Assembly (NCBI RefSeq): GCF_945859705.1
Contig: NC_079135.1
Coordinates: 79,554,253 to 79,618,252 of the forward strand
Direction: 5' to 3'
Length of the DNA: 64,000 nt
Source of the DNA: Episyrphus balteatus
Lineage: Eukaryota; Arthropoda; Insecta; Diptera; Syrphidae
The translations under genes were made by a program, and so were the position numbers. This document shows, in pieces, positions 23,640-35,508 of the stretch (its first letter is position 1; every line of letters starts with the position of its first letter). The notes below the pieces were generated by a model. The model searched no databases, was not told the DNA's origin, and saw only the letters and a list, made by a program, of their open reading frames with translations.

Positions 23640-25638
23640 AAAATGTCGGGTGCCACGTCGCAAATGCAGACAAGTACTCGGCAACCCTACTAAAATGCTA
23701 AAAAACGCAAAAACCATTTGTTTTTTGGCCAAAGTGTATAATTTTTGATAGAGTTAAAGGCTGTAAAATACATCATGTTTAGCTTAGACTCTCTTCTATC
23801 TGAAAAATGTCGGGTGCCACCCCACAAATGCAGACAAGTACTCGGCAACCCTATCCAAATGCTAAAAAACATAAAAATCACTTGTTTTTTGGCCAAAGTG
23901 TATAATATTTGATAGAGTTAAAGGCTGTTAAATACATCATGTTTAGCTTAGACTCTCTTCTATCTGAAAAATGTCGGGTGCCACCTCGCAAATGCAGACA
24001 AGTACTCGGCAACCCTACTAAAATGCTAAAAAACGCAAAAACCACTTGTTTTTTGGCCAAAGTGTATAATATTTGATAGAGTTAAAGGCTGTAAAATACA
24101 TCATGTTTATTTTAGACTCTCTTCTATCTATAAAATGTCGGGTGCCACCCCGCAAATGCAGACAAGTATTTGGCAACCCTATCCAAATGCTAAAAAACAT
24201 AAAAATCACTTGTTTTTTGGCCAAAGTGTATAATATTTGATAGAGTTAAAGGCTGTTAAATACATCATGTTTAGCTTAGACTCTCTTCTATCTGAAAAAT
24301 GTCGGGTGCCACCTCGCAAATGCAGACAAGTACTCGGCAACCCTACTAAAATGCTAAAAAACGCAAAAACCACTTGTTTTTTGGCCAAAGTGTATAATAT
24401 TTGATAGAGTTAAAGGCTGTAAAATACATCATGTTTATTTTAGACTCTCTTCTATCTAAAAAATGTCGGGTGTCACCCCACAAATGCAGATTAGGAATCG
24501 GCAACCCTATCCAAATGCTAAAAAACCCAAAAATCACTTGTTTTTTGGCCAAAGTGTATAATATTTGATAGAGTTAAAGGCTGTAAAATACATCATGTTT
24601 AGCTTAGACTCTCTTCTATCTGAAAAATGTCGGGTGCCACCTCGCAAATGCAGACAAGTACTCGGCAACCCTATCCAAATGCTAAAAAACATAAAAATCA
24701 CTTGTTTTTTGGCCAAAGTGTATAATATTTGATAGAGTTAAAGGCTGTTAAATACATCATGTTTAGCTTAGACTCTCTTCTATCTGAAAAATGTCGGGTG
24801 CCACCTCGCAAATGCAGACAAGTACTCGGCAACCCTACTAAAATGCTAAAAAACGCAAAAACCACTTGTTTTTTGGCCAAAGTGTATAATATTTGATAGA
24901 GTTAAAGGCTGTAAAATACATCATGTTTAGCTTAGACTCTCGTCTATCTAAAAAATGTCGGGTGCCACCCCGCAAATGCAGACAAGTACTCGGCAACCCT
25001 ATCCAAATGCTAAAAAACATAAAAATCACTTGTTTTTTGGCCAAAGTGTATAATATTTGATAGAGTTAAAGGCTGTTAAATACATCATGTTTAGCTTAGA
25101 CTCTCTTCTATCTGAAAAATGTCGGGTGCCACCTCGCAAATGCAGACAAGTACTCGGCAACCCTACTAAAATGCTAAAAAACGCAAAAACCACTTGTTTT
25201 TTGGCCAAAGTGTATAATATTTGATAGAGTTAAAGGCTGTAAAATACATCATGTTTATTTTAGACTCTCTTCTATCTAAAAAATGTCGGGTGCCACCCCA
25301 CAAATGCAGATTAGGAATCGGCAACCCTATCCAAATGCTAAAAAACCCAAAAATCACTTGTTTTTTGGCCAAAGTGTATAATATTTGATAGAGTTAAAGG
25401 CTGTAAAATACATCATGTTTAGCTTAGACTCTCTTCTATCTGAAAAATGTCGGGTGCTACCTCGCAAATGCAGACAAGTACCCGGCAACCCTATCCAAAT
25501 GCTAAAAAACATAAAAATCACTTGTTTTTTGGCCAAAGTGTATTATATTTGATAGAGTTAAAGGCTGTAAAATACATCATGTTTAGCTTAGACTCTCTTC
25601 TATCTGAAAAATTTCGGGTGCCACCTCACAAATGCAGG
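23640..25638 (-). repeat. 164-bp tandem repeat array, left arm
   Basis: About twelve units spaced exactly 164 bp, each with TTTTTTGGCCAAAGTGTATA, ATGTCGGGTGCCACC and a GGCAACCCTA step. Two unit types (ending ACGCAAAAACC or ACATAAAAATC) often alternate, giving a 328-bp higher-order unit. Each unit keeps a 60-codon open frame, which looks like a by-product of 164-bp spacing and not a gene. Confidence 0.9.
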
Positions 25639-25639
25639 G

Positions 25640-26494
25640 TTCCAGATGGAACTAGATTGCCAGCCAAACGCAGTGCCAAGTACTTAGGAATCAACTTTAA
25701 CGAGCTCCTCAGATTCAACAATCACTCCCGTTTGGTCCTCAAAAAAGCCAACTTTGCCTTCCATCGCCTTCACCCTCTGATAAAAAAAAGAACAGGATTA
25801 AGTCAACCAACGAAACTCTTGATCTACAAGCAGCTTCTGCGACCTGTCATTGCCTACAGCTTTCCGGTATGGTATACCATCTCCAAGACAGCCATGAAGG
25901 AACTACAAATGTTCGAGAGAAAAATACTGAGGATGTACACCGGACTCTACTTCGATCGACAGCGACAAAAATACTACAGCAACAAGCGACTCTACGAGGA
26001 AGCAAAAATCATACCACTGGACAAGTATCTACTGCGATCGGCGAAGATACTTATAGGAAATATCGCCAACCACCCCAATCAGCTGATGAGAAGAATGATA
26101 GCCCAACAACGACATCCGGAACCTAGGTACCTTTGCGCTTTGGATATACTGGATGAGCACATAATTTCAATAGACAACGAAGAAGCAGTTAACTTTTACG
26201 CCGACACCCAGTCGGCATACTATCGTGGCTAAACGCCAATCAAACCAACCCAACTCAACCAACCCCACAACTGGACATCCGGGTCTGAACACCCCGAGGA
26301 CAACCTAGTCAGCAGACTTTTTAAATTAAGTTTATCCATGTATAATATTTATTTATATTTTATAACTTAGTCATTGTATAAGGTTAGGCCCCTTCTGTGC
26401 CAACAAAATTTTATATCAACCAATGTATCTTAGAAATAAGTTAATTTTAAGTCAATTGTAAATAACAAGTTCAATAAACTAAATTGAATTGATT
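25640..26494 (+). pseudogene. 5'-truncated Jockey-type LINE (RT 3' part)
   Basis: Reads from mid reverse transcriptase (DGTRLPAKRSAKYLGINF; KLLIYKQLLRPVIAYSFPVW; MKELQMFERKILRMYTG) to the stop near 26232, then a 3' UTR with AATAAA and a tail of AATTGA-type repeats instead of poly-A. The stretch matches the LINE at 35509-36577. It sits exactly at the point where the two foldback arms meet and shows no target duplication. Confidence 0.8.
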
Positions 26495-27009
26495 GCACCC
26501 GACATTTTTTAGATAGAAGAGAGTCTAAGCTAAACATGATGTATTTTATAGCCTTTAACTCTATCAAATATTATACACTTTGGCCAAAAAATAAGTGATT
26601 TTTGGGTTTTTTAGCATTTGGATAGGGTTGCCGATTCCTAATCTGCATTTGCGGGGTGGCACCCGACACTTTTTAGATAGAAGAGAGTCTAAAATAAACA
26701 TGATGTATTTTACAGCCTTTAACTCTATCAAATATTATACACTTTGGCCAAAAAACAAGTGGTTTTTGCGTTTTTTAGCATTTTAGTAGGGTTGCCGAGT
26801 ACTTGTCTGCATTTGCGAGGTGGCACCCGACATTTTTCAGATAGAAGAGAGTCTAAGCTAAACATGATGTATTTAACAGCCTTTAACTCTATCAAATATT
26901 ATACACTTTGGCCAAAAAACAAGTGATTTTTTATGTTTTTTAGCATTTGGATAGGGTTGCCGAGTACTTGTCTGCATTTGCGGGGTGGAACCCGACATTT
27001 TTTAGATAG
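26495..27009 (+). repeat. 164-bp tandem repeats, right arm
   Basis: Three units, inverted relative to the left array (GCACCCGACATTTTT starts near 26495, 26659 and 26825). The first begins mid-unit directly after the LINE tail. Confidence 0.85.
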
Positions 27010-27523
27010 AAGGGAGTATTATCTAAAATATGGCGTATAGTTTAGCTTTCTAGTGCATAAAAAGTTATACTGTTTTGTTCAAAGAAGATTTTTGTCAGTG
27101 TTGTTTTCATTTGGATGGGGTTGCCACATTTGTAGGGTTACGTTCTTTATATTATTTTATTATTTTTTTTTTACTATTTTGGCTTTCGGTTGGCTTTTCA
27201 AATTTTTTTTATCTGGCCAAACAACAAAGATATGAATGTATTAGTTATGTGACAATTTTTCCTTTCAAATAGGGTTGCCACATGGAAGTTCCCATTTTAG
27301 AAGTGGCAACCCTATTTTTTTATTTTCAGTATCAACTTATCTTTCATTTGACACTAATTTTAACCTCTAACCTTATGAGCTAAGAAACTCGACGGTCGCC
27401 GCTTGGACTATTATACAGAGCTGCATTACCATTCTCTAGTAGTAAATAGTTTTCTCTCGTGTAGTCAACTATGTCGCATGTTCCAATTGCTATCAATGTC
27501 ATTAATATAAATGGTGTTTCCAT

Positions 27524-29000
27524 TTTTCAATATTCATTTTAATTAATTCTGGTGTTGATTTTTCTGCTTTTATTCCTGTTTCTGCTGCTCCTATATTGTT
27601 GTCACTGGCTGATTGAACTGGTGAAACTGATGAAATAGACTTCAAATGTTTTTTTTTGTTTTTTAAGGTTTATTTCCTGTTTTTGCACATTATATTTAAT
27701 TTTCTTTTTTTTAATTATTTTCTTTATTCACACTTTTTGTTTATTTATTTTCTTTTTTCTCTTTCTTTCACTATTATCTTTCTCTTTTATTCTTTACAGT
27801 CTTTATTTTTACTCTTTTTATTCAACTTTACTTCACTGAATATAATTAAAGATGTTTGAAAAAACTTCAATTAAATATTATATATATGTATATTAGTGTG
27901 GTCCACGTTATAAGGCAAAAAAATAAACCATATAATTCATTAGTTCCCCACCCATTATTTTGCTACAGACATCAATACCAACATATGCTGAAAGTTTTAG
28001 TCTTCAAAACTAAAAGGAAGAGGGCGCTCATCAGCTTTGGAATATTAGACTTTGTTACCCTTACCTTATCCTTAATATCTGATTATATCGTATTAGGACT
28101 TGGCTTGAGGTTGCAATTTGGATTAAACATGATAAGCACGCATGTTCCCGACAACCAAGTAAATGATTTTCACGTTTCTTTGGTTTTGAGTCATTAGCTC
28201 GTATTTCATTGATTAATTCTGTTTTGATAACTTTAAGCAAAAAATACTTACAGACGAATTTAAATGAACAAAAATTATTATCTGTGAAAATATCACATAA
28301 CTATTGGTTTTTTATGAAAAACTTTACCACATCATAACTTAATTCACTTGATAAATCAAAACAAGAGTTAATTACTAGGCATGAGGACCCAGCTATACCA
28401 GCATCTGAGCAAAAACTTTGAGCCTGTTGAGCGCCCACTTACACTTCACCTAAAAAGCTGAAATTTCACGTGTGTAATACAAAACACATATGCAACCAAT
28501 TTTTGAGTGGGGAACAACGGAAATGTAAAAACCAAAAAATTGGACCACCCTAATGTATATATTTAATAATTTTCCTTTTTTTTTAAATGTTTTTATTTGC
28601 ATGTATGCATATACATATTTATTTCACTTTGTATTTAATTATTTATTTTTATTTTTTTTTTATTTGAAAAATCTTTTTGTCCCCGTTTTTGTTTAAACTC
28701 TTTTTTATTCATTTATTTCTTCTTTATTTTTTATTTATTTTTTTTTTTTATTTTCTTAAATCACCTTTTTGTATTCAATTTTAATTTGTTCTCTTTTTCG
28801 AAAGGATACTTATTTAGGGTTTTTGTTTTATTTTTTTTTTCTCCTATTCAAAGGATACTTATATGTTTTCCACTAATCACACGATATTTTCATACTTTTT
28901 ATTTCTGAAATTTTTATATTGTGGATTTCACTTCACTTCACTGACAACGCATTATAAAACCATACTTTGTTTTTTCTGGCCCACTTTATAACGGTTGTCC
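27524..29000 (-). other. T-rich retrotransposon leader between primer site and Env-like ORF
   Basis: Long runs of T with C, no lasting ORF. The part at 27540-27770 matches 22085-22310, the leader of the duplicated copy. A hAT-type MITE sits inside at 27894-28552. Confidence 0.5.
27894..28552. mobile_element. hAT-type MITE (659 bp)
   Basis: Ends TAGTGTGGTCCA and, inverted, TAGGGTGGTCCA. ATGTATAT is duplicated at 27886-27893 and 28553-28560. An ORF inside (27856-28197) has no recognisable domain. Confidence 0.75.
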
Positions 29001-29014
29001 TGTCACGGTCGCCA
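29001..29014 (-). other. Primer-binding site, tRNA-Arg-like
   Basis: On the minus strand TGGCGACCGTGACA, the primer site I associate with 412/mdg1-type gypsy elements, lies directly after the LTR. Confidence 0.6.
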
Positions 29015-29522
29015 ATTAATTTATTGCTTACACATTGTAAGTTTAAAAAAATATCTTTATTCAAAATTAAACCGAACAAGGGTTACTTATGAATATCTTA
29101 GCACTAACGGGTACAATATCAGACTGACTTATATCTAACTTATAATTCATTTCATATGGTGGGAGATGGTGATCTAATCGACTAGAGTCTGGAACACTGC
29201 ATCCCAGGGGTATTGATTACCTGCATGATTGTGATCGTACAAGTTTAAGTTATAATTTTGGATTGCATCATGCTCTATTGATATGATGTTCACTATATTG
29301 TTGAGAAGTTTAGCAGGCTTTATTGGTTGATTCAAATATTCTTAATTTGACGTTTGGGGTATATGTAAACATCGGACCTTAACTAATTATTTTAATGTTG
29401 TCTATGGATGGTGATTTCAGTAGTTCCAACATCGGTTCATTGATGCCGTGAGATGATAGAGTTCTTTTTATTGATGCACAGTTGGAGGCAAGGTGTGAGA
29501 CCGTGAGTGGCCCGCCATTACA
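29015..29522 (-). repeat. 5' LTR of a 412/mdg1-like element (about 508 bp)
   Basis: On the minus strand it starts TGTAATGGCGGGCC and ends at the primer site, with an AATAAA near the 3' end. The partner LTR is not seen in the window. Boundaries are approximate because the terminal CA is not present. Confidence 0.5.
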
Positions 29523-29604
29523 TAAGTGAAATAAATTAAAATAAGACTTTTTCACGTTTGCTTTTCGAGAGAAAAACAGATAATATCATATATAATATAT
29601 ATAT

Positions 29605-29767
29605 ATATTATTTCCGTTGTCGAGGTCCCTTTTCCGGGACTCCCACCGGACAGATTTTGATAAATTATATTTTAAAAAGGGGGAATCATCATATATATTA
29701 TTTCGGTTGCGACCCCCACAGGAATTCGCACCGAACAGATTTTAATAAATTATATCTTAAAAAAGGG
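29605..29767. repeat. Two diverged ~88-bp direct repeats
   Basis: Copies near 29605-29680 and 29693-29767 share TATATTATTTC(C/G)GTTG, CACCG(G/A)ACAGATTTT and AAATTATAT(T/C)TTAAAAA. Function unknown; possibly part of an LTR. Confidence 0.5.
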
Positions 29768-29884
29768 TAATGTAATAAAATTCCGTATGGTTTTAAGGTT
29801 CTTTCCTAGATTGACGTCTAAAAAACTTCTCCCTTTCCGAAAACATCAGTAGTCTTTTCAACAGCAAACCTAACGCTTTAATTT

Positions 29885-29985
29885 TCTACATTGGTTAGAT
29901 TAATAAATTTGGTTTTGTCATTGAACACGTGGGATGTCGCCCCACTATCTATAGACCAGCCTGAAGAGAGAAGCCACAAAAATCT
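29885..29985 (-). pseudogene. copia-type protease fragment
   Basis: On the minus strand the reading SSGWSIDSGATSHVFND contains the DSGA(T/S)SH active-site signature of Ty1/copia proteases, followed by KFINLTNVEN and a stop. Only this piece of pol is visible. Confidence 0.7.
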
Positions 29986-30049
29986 GAATCTGGAAAAAAT
30001 TTTAAAAAACAATTTACAAAAAATGATTGTTTTTTAATAAGAAGTTAGT

Positions 30050-30485
30050 TTTAGATTTAAATAAATTTAAGTTAGTGAATTTTTCAATTCATTCGGGAGT
30101 CCGTTGAAAAGTTGAAGACCTTTGTTGGTTTTGTGTTTGTGCTCGCCTGTACAAAGGTAAAATCTACAGCATTTCTTAATGCATATCGCTTATTTGTGAT
30201 GTATTCTACATTATTCTGTAAATAAACGGGAAATAAATTTTGTTTTATTTTGAATATCATGATTAATGCTTTATATTTTAAATGCTGAATTTACCAGCCT
30301 AAAGAGCGTAGCATATCTGCAATCGGAGTATACCTATCGCGTTTTAAAATAATTCTCATCCCTCTATTTTGTAGGACTTGCAGCTTTGTTTGTTTTTCCA
30401 TTGTACTCATAAATATTATAGAAGAGCAATAACTAAGCTGAGGCAGTACAGTTGTATTGTAAATTTATTCCATAATTTTCCTGCC
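30050..30485 (-). pseudogene. Non-LTR retrotransposon RT C-terminal fragment
   Basis: Broken minus-strand reading with LPQLSYCSSI, KLQVLQNRGMRIILKRDRY and IADMLRSLGW, a typical order in the C-terminal part of LINE reverse transcriptases, followed by KALIMIFKIKQN. It has stops, so it is a relic. Confidence 0.65.
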
Positions 30486-30499
30486 TTTCTTTAGTGACT

Positions 30500-30675
30500 A
30501 CTTTGCACTTGTATTTTTAATTAAATTACTGAAATTTACTTCATTATTTTCCGTCCTATCTTTATTTACTAACTCATTTGCACTTGTATTTTTAATTAAA
30601 TTACTGAAATTTACTTCATTATTTTCCATCCTATCTTTATTTAGTAACTCATTTGCACTTGTATTTTCATTGATT
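30500..30675. repeat. ~74-bp tandem repeat, about 2.4 copies
   Basis: Units share TTTGCACTTGTATTTTTAAT and TTACTTCATTATTTTCC with few differences. They lie at the end of the coding remnant at 30676-31256. Confidence 0.7.
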
Positions 30676-31256
30676 TAGGAATAGCACCGGTTTTATTACC
30701 TAAATCTGCTAATCTTAATTTCTCTAAAGCTGTTTGTAGAACTTTAGTTTCATTATCAACTTTGTTTTCTTCCTCTAACAGAACTAAAAATGTTCTTCTC
30801 GAATAAATTTCATTTTTAAAATAGACTAAGTAGTCTTCACCTTCTTCACTATCTTTACTGGCTTCTTCTTCAGAAATTTTTTTTGTTTGCCACTATTTCA
30901 AAAACTTTTAAATTACATATGTTCCCGGTTTGAACCCCAATGCATTGAAGTTGGGAGTCCAGTATTTCCTCACTAAGGTTCGATTCAGAATTATTAGAAG
31001 CCATAATTCTAATACACAGATAATCAGCAATACAATCAATAATATTACTCAAACAATAAATCTTTTTTTCTCCTCGTGATCCGAAGTTTCTAACATATTT
31101 ATAAAACTTAAACAAACTTACATAAAAAATTTCATAATTGTTATTGTTGTAAAAGATGTCCTCACCTGAGCATGTATTTAACTGCTTATTGCCTCTGTTG
31201 ATCTTCCTTCTAATATCGTTGGGGCTCTCGATTGGCCTTCTATTCTTTTCGATCAC
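30676..31256 (-). pseudogene. Unrecognised retroelement-like ORF remnant
   Basis: A minus-strand ORF from 31256 (MIEKNRRPIESPNDIRRK) leads to MASNNSESNLSEEILDSQLQ at 31004, then shifts frame at a T/A run near 30885 and reads SEEEASKDSEEGEDYLVYF. It is acidic and helical. It lies between a possible LTR (31629-31802) and a copia protease piece on the same strand, so it may be gag of a copia-like element. I do not recognise it. Confidence 0.3.
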
Positions 31257-31628
31257 GTTGGGGCTTGCACATGCCTCCTTCTTTTAACAGTTTTTAATTA
31301 AACAAATTTTGTTCTTTTCTGTTTTGTTTTTTTTTTATATATTATATTCGATTAATTTTCACTGAATTACGTTAATTCCACAATCTTTTTGTAATTTTTA
31401 GGCACATAACGCACAAGATATCAGTCTCTTCTTTTTTTTTCGTTTTTAAATCTCGTGTCGAATTGTTGATTCACCCAAAGATTTTAGGGTTGAATCTCGA
31501 CTCTTGATTTTTTTTTTATATACTTTTATCTTGATTTCGAATTAAGACGACGCGAGCTTATAGAGTTTAAAGCTGGTCTCGAAATTGAATAATTTTTTGG
31601 TATATTTCACAGCTGCCACCAATTTGCT

Positions 31629-31802
31629 AAGCACGAATTTCTTAAATAAAATAAAACAGTATATTTTATTTTATAATGAATTAAACGACTTTATTTTTCG
31701 GAGTTTTACTTAAGACTAACTTCAAAACAAATCTGAAGCATCAATATTCATCATTGTTTATTTTATGAAAGGCATCGAATATGATACTCATATTCGACAC
31801 AC
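31629..31802 (-). repeat. Possible short LTR with adjacent primer site
   Basis: On the minus strand it starts TGTGTCGAATATGAG, where a 21-bp palindrome (CGAATATGAGTATCATATTCG-like) lies, and ends before TGGTGGCAGC, which could be a primer site. No second copy is visible. The call rests on layout only. Confidence 0.25.
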
Positions 31803-32930
31803 AAGCGAGATAAGAAACGAAGTGGTATGTATAAACAACATTTAAGATGAATTTAATAATGAGAGGTTTTGGTCTCTACTTGAAAGATAAACAAAATATG
31901 TTCTATGCAATAAGTGGACATTAAAAACGAAAAATGTGCAGACAGTAAAATAAAAAATTATGGTTATGGATTAACACACTACTTATAGTGAGATCACTAA
32001 AATCTTCATGAAATTAAATTTATTAGATTCATGTTGGTTTTAATTGTAAAAAAAATGTATTAGTTAGTGTTTTTATAGATTTATTACTTTAAGTTTATGT
32101 TTTTAATCTTATGTCTTTAATTCGTTTAAAAAATTAAATTCAAATTATTACTTATATTAAAAATAATTTGCTTAAGTTTCTTAGTCATTGACCTATTATA
32201 TATGGACTGCTAGTTGATTCTCGTTTCAATACAAAATTTTTGAAAATGTGGTTCAATGATTACTAGCGCCTGTGGAAGAAAGTGGTAAATAGAACTCAGT
32301 TAGCGTAGCGACATCTTCCGTCAGATGGCTTGAACTACCATTTTTGTACATAGAAACTATGGCCATCTACATATTTTTGTTCTTAGTATATATTTAGAAA
32401 TTTTAATTTTAAGTATGTTTAAGCATTTAATATGCCTTATTTAGCCACTGAATTACTTCCCAAAAATAATGTTCTTCGCAAAATTATAGATACGTCTTCG
32501 ATTTATTTGTAAGGTTTGGGATACAAAATCCTCTTTTATTCAATTTTAATAATAATTAATATAGCATTGATCCCCGCAAAAAATACCCTTTTTAACTCTC
32601 GCAATTAATATAAAAAGTATGTATTTATAAGTAAATATGTATTTATGAAAACAACTTTACAAAGAAAACTCACCCTTTTTATCCTTCTTTAGTGGCAACT
32701 GCTGATTTTTGTTGATTTTTTTGAGGACTTCAACTCTCGTCCACTCACAGATTTCAAATTTTAATACTATTATATATCACTTCTAATTACATGAGTTACA
32801 TTAGTTTAAGTACGGTTCGCGTACCAATAAAATTCTTCTAACACTCTTTTGGTCGAAGCAACGCGGTGAGCAAAAGTATGGCAAAATTAACAGAAACACT
32901 TATTAAACAAAAAAAATCTTATTTGGTTTG
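31803..32930. other. AT-rich stretch, no gene seen
   Basis: No ORF or repeat structure that I can support. Confidence 0.4.
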
Positions 32931-32934
32931 GGAT

Positions 32935-33005
32935 TTGAACGTCAAACCCTCCCAGCTAGTTAGCATATATCGGAGCGTTAGGCCTCTGAGCTATGTACCG
33001 TCTGA
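32935..33005 (-). repeat. tRNA-like SINE head
   Basis: On the minus strand ACATAGCTCAGAGG (A-box-like) and GACGTTCAAATCCC (B-box-like) are spaced as in tRNA-derived SINEs. The anticodon-arm region is irregular, so it is not called as a tRNA gene. Confidence 0.45.
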
Positions 33006-33769
33006 AGAATCGTTTGACTATTTTTAGTCGGGTTGTATATGATTCTGTCGGTTTAAGTTTTCTTGAATCCAATTTATTTTCTTGTTGAGTCAATGACTAA
33101 ATTTCCTGTTTGCCTGGAAGGTATTCTAAGGTATATTCGGAACAACTTTTTCTACTTTTTCCGGAAGCAATTTTCCTAGTTGAAATTTCCTGTTTAGTAC
33201 CGGGGCAGAAGAGATATGACGGCTCTTATATTCAAGAACCGCCTATAATTAAAAAAAAATTAATTAAACAAAAAAGATCACAAATAAGGGTCAATTAGTT
33301 TACCTTAAAATATAAGTTCACAACTTATAAATTTAAAAAAGGATAGTTTGACTATCTTATAATAATTGTAGTCTTATGACTTTAAATTTCTTTCCGCACA
33401 CAAGAAATACTTATAACGATTTTATCTTTTCGCAATGACGATCACGGTAAGTTGTCTTGAATGATTTCTCCTACCGTAAGATAGCGTTCAAAATTTTTGA
33501 AATAAAAATTTTGCTTCTTTTACCGAAAGTCATTGGACCAGACCGTAGCAACCTTCTCTTTGGGCAACAGTTGCTGCAACAAGTCTTTGTTTATTAATAT
33601 CTTTACCGCAATATGGTTGTACTATGTATTGCTACATTGTTGCACTATCGACTACAACATGGTTGCACTATGGACTGCAACATGAATATACATTTTGATT
33701 TCTGTTGTATCTTTTCAAACAAAGTCCTTGTTATTTATATTAGATACAATAACTAAATTGGTAACATCC

Positions 33770-34032
33770 CTGGTGTTTTTTACATCGTGCTGCTGTGCTG
33801 GCAGCGTCAGGTATTAGGATTCCTACCAACTGTTGCTTCAGAAGCTCCACCAATTTATAATATTCGGCATCAATCAAGAACAGATAACTCCTCCTCTCCT
33901 GCTATTTCCACAAGCTGTATAAATAGCTTGTTCGCTTTCTTACACAATTGTAGAAGCCGATCCGCCTGGATCAGCAATCCCTCCTGGGATGTCGCCTCAT
34001 TTAAATCGTTTGCCTCGCGGTTGATTTAAAAA
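33770..34032 (-). pseudogene. Retroelement gag-like N-terminal fragment
   Basis: About 75 open minus-strand codons, helical and charged (EGLLIQADRLLQLCKKANKL; VELLKQQLVGI), of the type seen at the start of insect LTR-element gag proteins. No zinc knuckle is nearby. Confidence 0.35.
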
Positions 34033-34112
34033 ATAACATTTAGTTTTCTTTTTTTTATTTCATTCTTTTTTTATTTGAACCTTATATTATTCCTTTTTTT
34101 TTTACAATTTAA

Positions 34113-34430
34113 TTAAATACTAAAAGAATACACTTCTCTAAAGCTTGGTGGTTTAAAGACTGACTTAATGATAAATTTCTGATTTACTCTATGGGTATTT
34201 ATGTTATTAACAAGGTTAATTTGGATTTTATAAAATCCAGACGCCAAATCTAACGTTGTGAAATACTTAGTATGACCCAGTTTGTCAAGGATTTCACTTA
34301 TTTTCGGTAATGGATATGAATCTCCTACCGTGACTATATTTTTTGCTTCCCCAGTAATTTGAGTTTGTATATAATCGATGAATATATATATTTTTGAGTA
34401 GATGTAGCTAATGCAAATACACGGTAACAA
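34113..34430 (-). pseudogene. Deleted gypsy gag-RT fragment
   Basis: The minus-strand ORF joins a gag piece (DYIQTQITGEAK, also seen at 47860-48300) straight to the RT segment DSYPLPKISEILDKLGHTKY followed by FTTLDLASGFYKI. This is the first part of the Ty3/gypsy RT palm. The join shows a large internal deletion of the element. Confidence 0.75.
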
Positions 34431-34489
34431 TTAATAATAAATGATGAAAATCTTCGCGATTTCCATCAAATGTTTTTATGAATTCTCTG

Positions 34490-35070
34490 GATGATTGAAA
34501 TATCCATTTCGTTGGATTACGTTGTCAACGATCTTCTTCAAATCCGGGTTCAAATAGCGACTCAGACTAATAGTTTGCCAATGGTGCTTAGCTCCATTTA
34601 TACCCAAGGAATGCATTTTATTGAGAACCACATTGGACCATAAACTTTCATCACGTACGTAGCTAATATCAAGAATTTTTCTTCGGGATCTGTCTTAGTA
34701 GCATAAAATCTTAATATTCGATTTGCTTTCGTAAGCCATCAAGAATGGTTTACAGGCCCAGGTTGTATATAAAGCAAATCAGAAGAAAACACCAGTGCTT
34801 ATAGCAATCATTATAGATATTTTTGTTGAGTACTCAAATCATTTCTTGTAAACTGAGGTAAAGTTGACGGAATGGCACTAAATTCTACTATTGGCATAGT
34901 TTCACATTTTTGTAATTCGTATCCAATGGGACCTGAAATGCATTTAGGCCCTGTACTTTTTCCATCCAATATATTATATAGGTCAATTCCTTGTTTGAAC
35001 AGTGCAGTTTTTCCAGTTTTTTTTTTTAGTTTGATGAAATCTATGTTTATTGTTCGCTGACTGGTATTCC
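34490..35070 (-). pseudogene. Decayed multi-copy insect protein of unknown function
   Basis: Broken minus-strand reading in order: KCISGPIGYELQKCE, VEFSAIPSTLPQFTRNDLS, PGPVNHSWWLTKANRILRF, SLGINGAKHHWQTISLSRY, VDNVIQRNGYF. The last part recurs at 54212-54440. I recall this motif order from uncharacterised multi-copy arthropod proteins, possibly encoded by a mobile element, but cannot name it. Several frameshifts. Confidence 0.5.
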
Positions 35071-35508
35071 ATTGTTATCATTCGCCATTTTGACTGTTTT
35101 AAAGTCTTGACTATCAAAAATGTCCAGGTTTTTATTTATTGAATTTAAAACGATTGATATCTTTCACTTTAGTTTCTGTTTTCACTGTTGTTTTTTTTTT
35201 GTTTATTTATTTAAAACGATTGAAATTTTTCACTTTTGTTTTACGATTTTACAAATAATCTTTTTTAATGAATTTTACAAATAATCAGTTTATTATAAAA
35301 AGAAAAGATGATGAATAATTCATGTATTATTGAAAATAGTTTTAAGAATGAAAAGATAAGTTATATGGAATAGATTTGGCACGTCCGATTTGCAAGGCAA
35401 CGTTACTACGATTGCCCAACTACATAAGTATGGAGAGGAAGCAAACTTCCTCTTTACTCTCTTCGCTCTCTTCTCGTTACAACTTCGACCATCCTGACTT
35501 TCTTTGTC

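Larger units (their letters stand above)
23232..27409. mobile_element. Foldback-type element with satellite arms (4.2 kb)
   Basis: The outer 400 bp of each end (23233-23640 and 27010-27409) are near-identical inverted repeats that share GGCGACCGTCGAGTT and GGTTGCCAC blocks. Inside lie 164-bp tandem repeats: about twelve copies in the left arm and three in the right arm, in opposite directions. ATTAT is duplicated at 23227-23231 and 27410-27414, and the uninterrupted site at 21960-21970 confirms the insertion. At the centre is a Jockey-type LINE fragment. It resembles the Foldback or Galileo architecture: long inverted repeats built from tandem repeats. No transposase is seen. Confidence 0.85.
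23025..27523 (-). pseudogene. Env-like small ORF, copy 2, split by foldback element
   Basis: The ORF begins at an ATG at 27523, runs to 27415, is interrupted by the element at 23232-27409, and resumes at 23231 to the stop at about 23025. Comparison with the unbroken copy at 21760-22074 shows the exact empty site. Confidence 0.7.

Noticed and set aside
23690..25536. Series of 60-68 aa minus-strand ORFs, each starting MAKKQV
   Set aside because: They repeat every 164 bp with the satellite unit and end in the same place; they are a by-product of the repeat.
23640..25638. CRISPR-like regular array
   Set aside because: Units are 164 bp without distinct spacers, in a fly genome, and part of a foldback arm.
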